From Thermoleophilaceae bacterium (GTDB lineage: Bacteria > Actinomycetota > Thermoleophilia > Solirubrobacterales > Thermoleophilaceae), in the NCBI GenBank assembly GCA_013812485.1, contig JACCTJ010000017.1, forward strand, positions 1 to 8,146: a DNA stretch of 8,146 nt, written 5' to 3'. The position numbers and the translations under genes were made by a program. Below, piece by piece: positions 5,312-8,146 of this stretch. The notes below the pieces were generated by a model. The model ran no database searches. It saw nothing but the letters and a program-made list of their open reading frames with translations, and was not told the origin of the DNA. How positions within the stretch are numbered: position 1 is the stretch's first letter; every line of letters starts with the position of its first letter.

Positions 5312-6406
5312 TTGACGGCCGCCGCCACCGACACTCTTCGTCGCACGCCGCTGCACGACCGCCACGCGGCCGCGGGCGCCCGGCTCGTCCCCTTCGCGGG
5401 CTGGGAGATGCCGGTCCACTACTCCGACGGGATCAAGGCCGAGCACGTCGAGGTGCGCCGCGGCGCCGGCCTGTTCGACGTCTCGCACATGGGCCAGGTC
5501 GAGACGAGCGGTCCCGACGCCGAAGCCTTCCTCCAGCGGGTGCTCTCGAACGACGTGACCCGCTTGCGCGAGGGCGGCGCCCAGTACTCGCTTCTGTGCC
5601 GCGAAGACGGCGGCGTCCTCGACGACCTCTTCACCTATCGCCTGCACCGCGGCAGCTTCCTCACGGTGACCAACGCCGCCAACCACGAGCGCGACTTCGC
5701 CTGGCTCGCTGAGCACGCCCAGGTCTTCGACGGCCTGAGCGTCCGCGACGCCGCCGCCGATTACTCAATGCTCGCCCTCCAGGGACCTGCCGCCCGCGTA
5801 ATCCTTGCCGGGCTGCTTGAGGAAGGCGAGGCGCCCGCGCGCATGCGCACCGCCCGCGCGCGCGTGGCCGGCGCCGACTGCCTGATCTGTGGGACCGGCT
5901 ACACCGGCGAGGACGGGGTCGAGCTGCTGACCGAGCCCGACGACGCACCCGCGCTCTGGGACGCCCTGATCGCCGCCGGCGCCACGCCCGCGGGCCTCGC
6001 CGCCCGCGACACCCTCCGCCTCGAGGCCTGTTTTCACCTCTACGGCCACGACCTCTCCGAGGACCGCACGCCGATCGAGGCCGGACTCGGGTGGGCCTGC
6101 AAGCTCGACACGGACTTCATCGGCGCCGACGCTCTGCGCACCGCCGGCGACCCCGCCGACCGGCTCGTTCCCTTCGCCTTCACGGGCCCCGGCATCCCGC
6201 GCCAGGGCAACCCGATCCTCGTCGAGGGCGAGCCGGCGGGCGTCGTCACCAGCGGGACGCTCTCGCCCTGCCTGGGGAGCGGCATCGGCATGGGCTACGT
6301 TCCCGCCGCCGCGGCGAGCCCCGGCACCCCGATCGAGATCGATGTTCGCGGCCGCCGCCGCACCGCCGAGGTGCGCGAGAAGCCGCTCTACCGCAAGGAG
6401 CATTAG
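5312..6406 (+). CDS. gcvT: aminomethyltransferase, glycine cleavage T protein
   Basis: GcvT takes the aminomethyl group from lipoylated GcvH, releases ammonia and gives methylene-tetrahydrofolate. Its 364 residues equal the usual length. The N-terminal motif is [38 protein letters not shown], then the folate-site aspartates D104-D105 in [10 protein letters not shown], follow. GYTGEDG is at 196-202 and ARDTLRLEA at 231-239, then LYGHD. The C-terminal barrel motif is [11 protein letters not shown]. The TTG start is forced: an in-frame TAG lies fifteen bases upstream, and no other start codon occurs before the conserved N-terminal motif. There is no Shine-Dalgarno site, so initiation is probably leaderless. 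It is the first gene of the gcv operon, four bases ahead of gcvH. YgfZ-like relatives of GcvT lack this set of motifs, and the neighbours confirm the role. Confidence 0.96.
   Translation: MTAAATDTLRRTPLHDRHAAAGARLVPFAGWEMPVHYSDGIKAEHVEVRRGAGLFDVSHMGQVETSGPDAEAFLQRVLSNDVTRLREGGAQYSLLCREDGGVLDDLFTYRLHRGSFLTVTNAANHERDFAWLAEHAQVFDGLSVRDAAADYSMLALQGPAARVILAGLLEEGEAPARMRTARARVAGADCLICGTGYTGEDGVELLTEPDDAPALWDALIAAGATPAGLAARDTLRLEACFHLYGHDLSEDRTPIEAGLGWACKLDTDFIGADALRTAGDPADRLVPFAFTGPGIPRQGNPILVEGEPAGVVTSGTLSPCLGSGIGMGYVPAAAASPGTPIEIDVRGRRRTAEVREKPLYRKEH
6395..6400 (+). promoter_or_regulatory. Shine-Dalgarno site of gcvH
   Basis: AAGGAG lies in the last gcvT codons, ten bases before the ATG at 6411. 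It decides in favour of that ATG over an in-frame ATG at 6342, which lies deep within gcvT. Confidence 0.65.
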
Positions 6407-6410
6407 AAGC

Positions 6411-6806
6411 ATGGCTGCCGAGCAGAGCTACCCGGAGGACCTCCTCTACCACGACGAGCACGACTGGGCGCGGATCGAGGGGGAGGAGGGAACCTTCGGC
6501 ATCACCTGGTTCGCGCAGGACGCGCTCGGCGAGGTCGTCTTCTTCGATCCGCCCGAGGTGGGGACCACGATCTCCAAGGACCAGCCCTACGCCGAGGTCG
6601 AGTCGGTCAAGGCCGTCTCGGACGTGGTCGCCCCGATGTCGGGCGAGATCCTCGCCGTGAACGAGGCGCTCGGCGACGAGCCCGCGGCCGTCAACGATGA
6701 TCCCTACGGCGAGGGATGGATGGTGCGCGTGCGCCTGAGCGACCCGACCGAGCGCGACGCGCTGCTCGACGCGGCGGCCTACGAGAAGCTCGTGCAGAAG
6801 AGCTGA
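6411..6806 (+). CDS. gcvH: glycine cleavage system H protein, lipoyl carrier
   Basis: GcvH is the small shuttle protein whose lipoyl arm moves the aminomethyl group from P protein to T protein and is reoxidised by L protein. The 131-residue length is typical. YHDEHDWARIEG (13-24) matches the family pattern of Y-x-x-x-H-x-W. GITWFAQDALGEVVFFDPPEVG (30-51) is the hallmark beta segment, usually GITDYAQxxLG. The lipoylated lysine is K67 in VESVKAVSDVVAPMSGEI. The tail WMVRVRLSDPTERDALLDAAAYEKLV is also typical. It begins four bases after gcvT with a Shine-Dalgarno site in the end of gcvT, so the two are co-translated from one message. Lipoylation enzymes (LipB/LipA or LplA) are not in the window. 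Confidence 0.96.
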   Translation: MAAEQSYPEDLLYHDEHDWARIEGEEGTFGITWFAQDALGEVVFFDPPEVGTTISKDQPYAEVESVKAVSDVVAPMSGEILAVNEALGDEPAAVNDDPYGEGWMVRVRLSDPTERDALLDAAAYEKLVQKS

Positions 6807-6823
6807 GCCGGCCCTCCGCGCCG

Positions 6824-6829
6824 TATCCC
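6824..6829 (+). promoter_or_regulatory. weak -10-like TATCCC before gcvPA
   Basis: The 30-bp gap between gcvH and gcvPA has no Shine-Dalgarno site; the last bases before the ATG are pyrimidine-rich (CCCCTCCGCC). TATCCC, seven bases before the ATG, could be a degenerate -10 for a leaderless transcript, but it lacks the final T. The alternative is translation by run-through from gcvH. Confidence 0.2.
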
Positions 6830-6836
6830 CTCCGCC

Positions 6837-8146
6837 ATGAGCCGCTACACGTCCGCCACCGACTCCGACCGCCGCGAGATGCTCGACGCCATCGGCGTCG
6901 ACTCGCTCGAGGACCTGTTCGTCGACATCCCGGCCGACGTCCGCCTCGGCCGCGACCTCGAGATCCCACCCGGGATGTCCGAGCTCGAGGTCAGCGAGCA
7001 CCTGAGCGCGCTCGCCGCGCGCAACCGCGACGCCGAGGAGGAGGTCACCTTCGTCGGGGCCGGGATGTACGACCACTACGTGCCCGCGCTGGTCGACTCG
7101 ATCACCCAGCGCTCGGAGTTCCTGACCCCCTACACGCCCTACCAGCCCGAGATCTCCCAGGGTGGACTCCAGGTCATGTTCGAGTTCCAGACGGCGATCT
7201 CGGAGCTGACCGGCCTGCCGGTCTCGAACGCCTCGATGTACGAGGGGCCCTCGTCGGTGGCCTCGGCGGGGTACCTGGCCAAGCTCGAGAACGGGCGCGG
7301 CCGACTGATCGTCTCGCGCGGGGTGCATCCGCACTCGCGCGAGACGCTGACCACCTACGCGCGCGGCTTCGGTTCGCGAGTGGAGGAGGTCCCCCTCGAC
7401 GAGTCGGGCGCCACCGACGTCCAGGCCTTCGCCGCCGCGATCGACGACGACACGAGCGCCGTCTTCCTTCAGCAGCCGAACTTCCTCGGCACGGTCGAGG
7501 ACCTCGGCCCACTCGTCGAGGCGGCCAAGCGCACCGGCGCGTTGTGCGTGTGCGCGGTCGATCCGCTCACCCTCGGCATCCTTCGCCCGCCGGGCGACTA
7601 CGGCATCGACATCGCCGTCGGGGAGGGCCAGACGCTCGGTAACCGGCTCGACTTCGGCGGTCCCTCGTTCGGCTTCTACGCCGCGGCCGAGCGCTACATC
7701 CGCAAGATGCCGGGCCGGATCGCCGGGGAGACCGTCGACGTGGACGGAAAGCGCGGCTTCGTGCTCACCCTCCAAACCCGCGAGCAGCACATCCGCCGCG
7801 AGAAGGCGACACACAACATCTGCACCTCGCAGGCGCTGAACGCGCTGGCGGGGATGGTCTACCTGGCCTGGCTCGGTCGCCGGGGGATCGTCGAGCTCGG
7901 CGAGCTGATGGCCCGGCGCACCCACTTCGCGCGCGAGGCGCTGGGGCTCGAGGCCATCAACCCGGGCGCGGTGGTGCGCGAGTTCGCGGTCCGCGTGCCG
8001 GACCTCGACGGACTGATGGAGAGCGCGCGGGCGGACGGGCTCAATCCCGGCTATCGCCTCGGGCAGGACTACCCGGAGTACCCAGACGGGCTGCTCGTGG
8101 CCGTGACCGAACGGCGCACGCGTGCCGACATCGACCGCCTGGCGCG
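6837..8146 (+). CDS. gcvPA: glycine dehydrogenase (decarboxylating) subunit 1, partial at the right edge
   Basis: GcvPA is the first half of the two-subunit P protein, which decarboxylates glycine with pyridoxal phosphate and loads the aminomethyl group on GcvH. The frame is open from the ATG at 6837 to the window edge: 436 complete codons with no stop. Family motifs run in order. The N-terminal DRREMLDAIGVDSLEDLFVDIP is followed by FVGAGMYDHYVP, then TPYTPYQPEISQGGLQVMFEFQ and NASMYEGPSS. Next come QQPNFLGTVEDLGPL and AVDPLTLGILRPPGDYGIDIAVGEGQ, then FGGPSFGF and MPGRIAGETVDVDGKRGFVLTLQTREQHIRREKATHNICT. The last readable segment, AVTERRTRADIDRLA, matches the end of subunit 1 homologues of about 440-450 residues, so only about ten residues are missing. 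The PLP lysine is on subunit 2, so gcvPB should follow. Start and motifs are clear; no Shine-Dalgarno site is seen. Confidence 0.95.
   Translation, partial: MSRYTSATDSDRREMLDAIGVDSLEDLFVDIPADVRLGRDLEIPPGMSELEVSEHLSALAARNRDAEEEVTFVGAGMYDHYVPALVDSITQRSEFLTPYTPYQPEISQGGLQVMFEFQTAISELTGLPVSNASMYEGPSSVASAGYLAKLENGRGRLIVSRGVHPHSRETLTTYARGFGSRVEEVPLDESGATDVQAFAAAIDDDTSAVFLQQPNFLGTVEDLGPLVEAAKRTGALCVCAVDPLTLGILRPPGDYGIDIAVGEGQTLGNRLDFGGPSFGFYAAAERYIRKMPGRIAGETVDVDGKRGFVLTLQTREQHIRREKATHNICTSQALNALAGMVYLAWLGRRGIVELGELMARRTHFAREALGLEAINPGAVVREFAVRVPDLDGLMESARADGLNPGYRLGQDYPEYPDGLLVAVTERRTRADIDRLA

Noticed and set aside
6342..6410. Upstream ATG extending gcvH by 23 codons
   Set aside because: The extension lies inside gcvT in another frame, reads as Ala/Arg-rich filler, and the ATG at 6411 has AAGGAG ten bases upstream and gives a normal-length GcvH.
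6246..7925. Long 559-codon open frame on the minus strand opposite gcvT, gcvH and gcvPA
   Set aside because: It is antisense to three genes with clear family motifs, is Arg/Gly/Val/Asp/His-rich, and has no recognisable domain. Such frames arise when codons end in G or C.
5312..8146. Glycine riboswitch before the gcv operon
   Set aside because: The gap between ftsZ and gcvT is only 52 bp and gcvT appears leaderless, so there is no room for a glycine aptamer.

Overview
The window comes from a high-GC bacterial chromosome. Every gene uses G/C-ending codons, and the proteins look actinobacterial: FtsZ closely resembles the Streptomyces protein as I remember it, murB and ftsQ start with GTG, gcvT starts with TTG, and several genes lack a Shine-Dalgarno site. 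The MurC and superoxide dismutase sequences suggest the class Thermoleophilia (Solirubrobacterales or Gaiellales type), but this is inference from remembered sequences and is not proven by the window.

Layout: (1) 7-660, minus strand, is an Fe/Mn-type superoxide dismutase of a divergent subfamily. (2) 661-779 is a 119-bp divergent spacer with two GTTCGAAG repeats and possible back-to-back promoters. (3) 780-3927 holds murC, murB and ftsQ, joined by two 4-bp GTGA overlaps that look translationally coupled. (4) 3928-4116 is a 189-bp leader with lower GC, carrying the likely ftsZ promoter. (5) 4117-5259 is ftsZ, followed by a small hairpin. (6) From 5312 to the right edge is a glycine-cleavage operon: gcvT, gcvH and gcvPA. 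gcvPA runs off the end of the window and probably lacks only its last ten or so residues. No stretch longer than 300 bases lacks a gene. I saw no tRNA, rRNA, CRISPR array, insertion sequence or phage gene.

Functionally, murC-murB-ftsQ-ftsZ is the distal end of the division/cell-wall (dcw) cluster. MurB and MurC act in succession to make UDP-MurNAc-L-alanine, FtsQ is a membrane divisome protein, and FtsZ forms the division ring. The cluster is cut off on the left by sodB, has no ddl or ftsA, and is followed directly by glycine-cleavage genes rather than the pgeF-yggS-sepF-yggT-divIVA set common in actinobacteria. GcvT, GcvH and the two-part P protein oxidise glycine and feed one-carbon units to tetrahydrofolate; gcvPB is expected just beyond the right edge.

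I did not find a previously undescribed system. The window is mostly conserved housekeeping genes. The points most worth a second look are regulatory: a shared GGTAGCCTG element placed identically before murC and gcvT (apparently leaderless genes), the unusual ftsZ leader, the sodB/murC divergent spacer, and the altered active-site surroundings of the superoxide dismutase.
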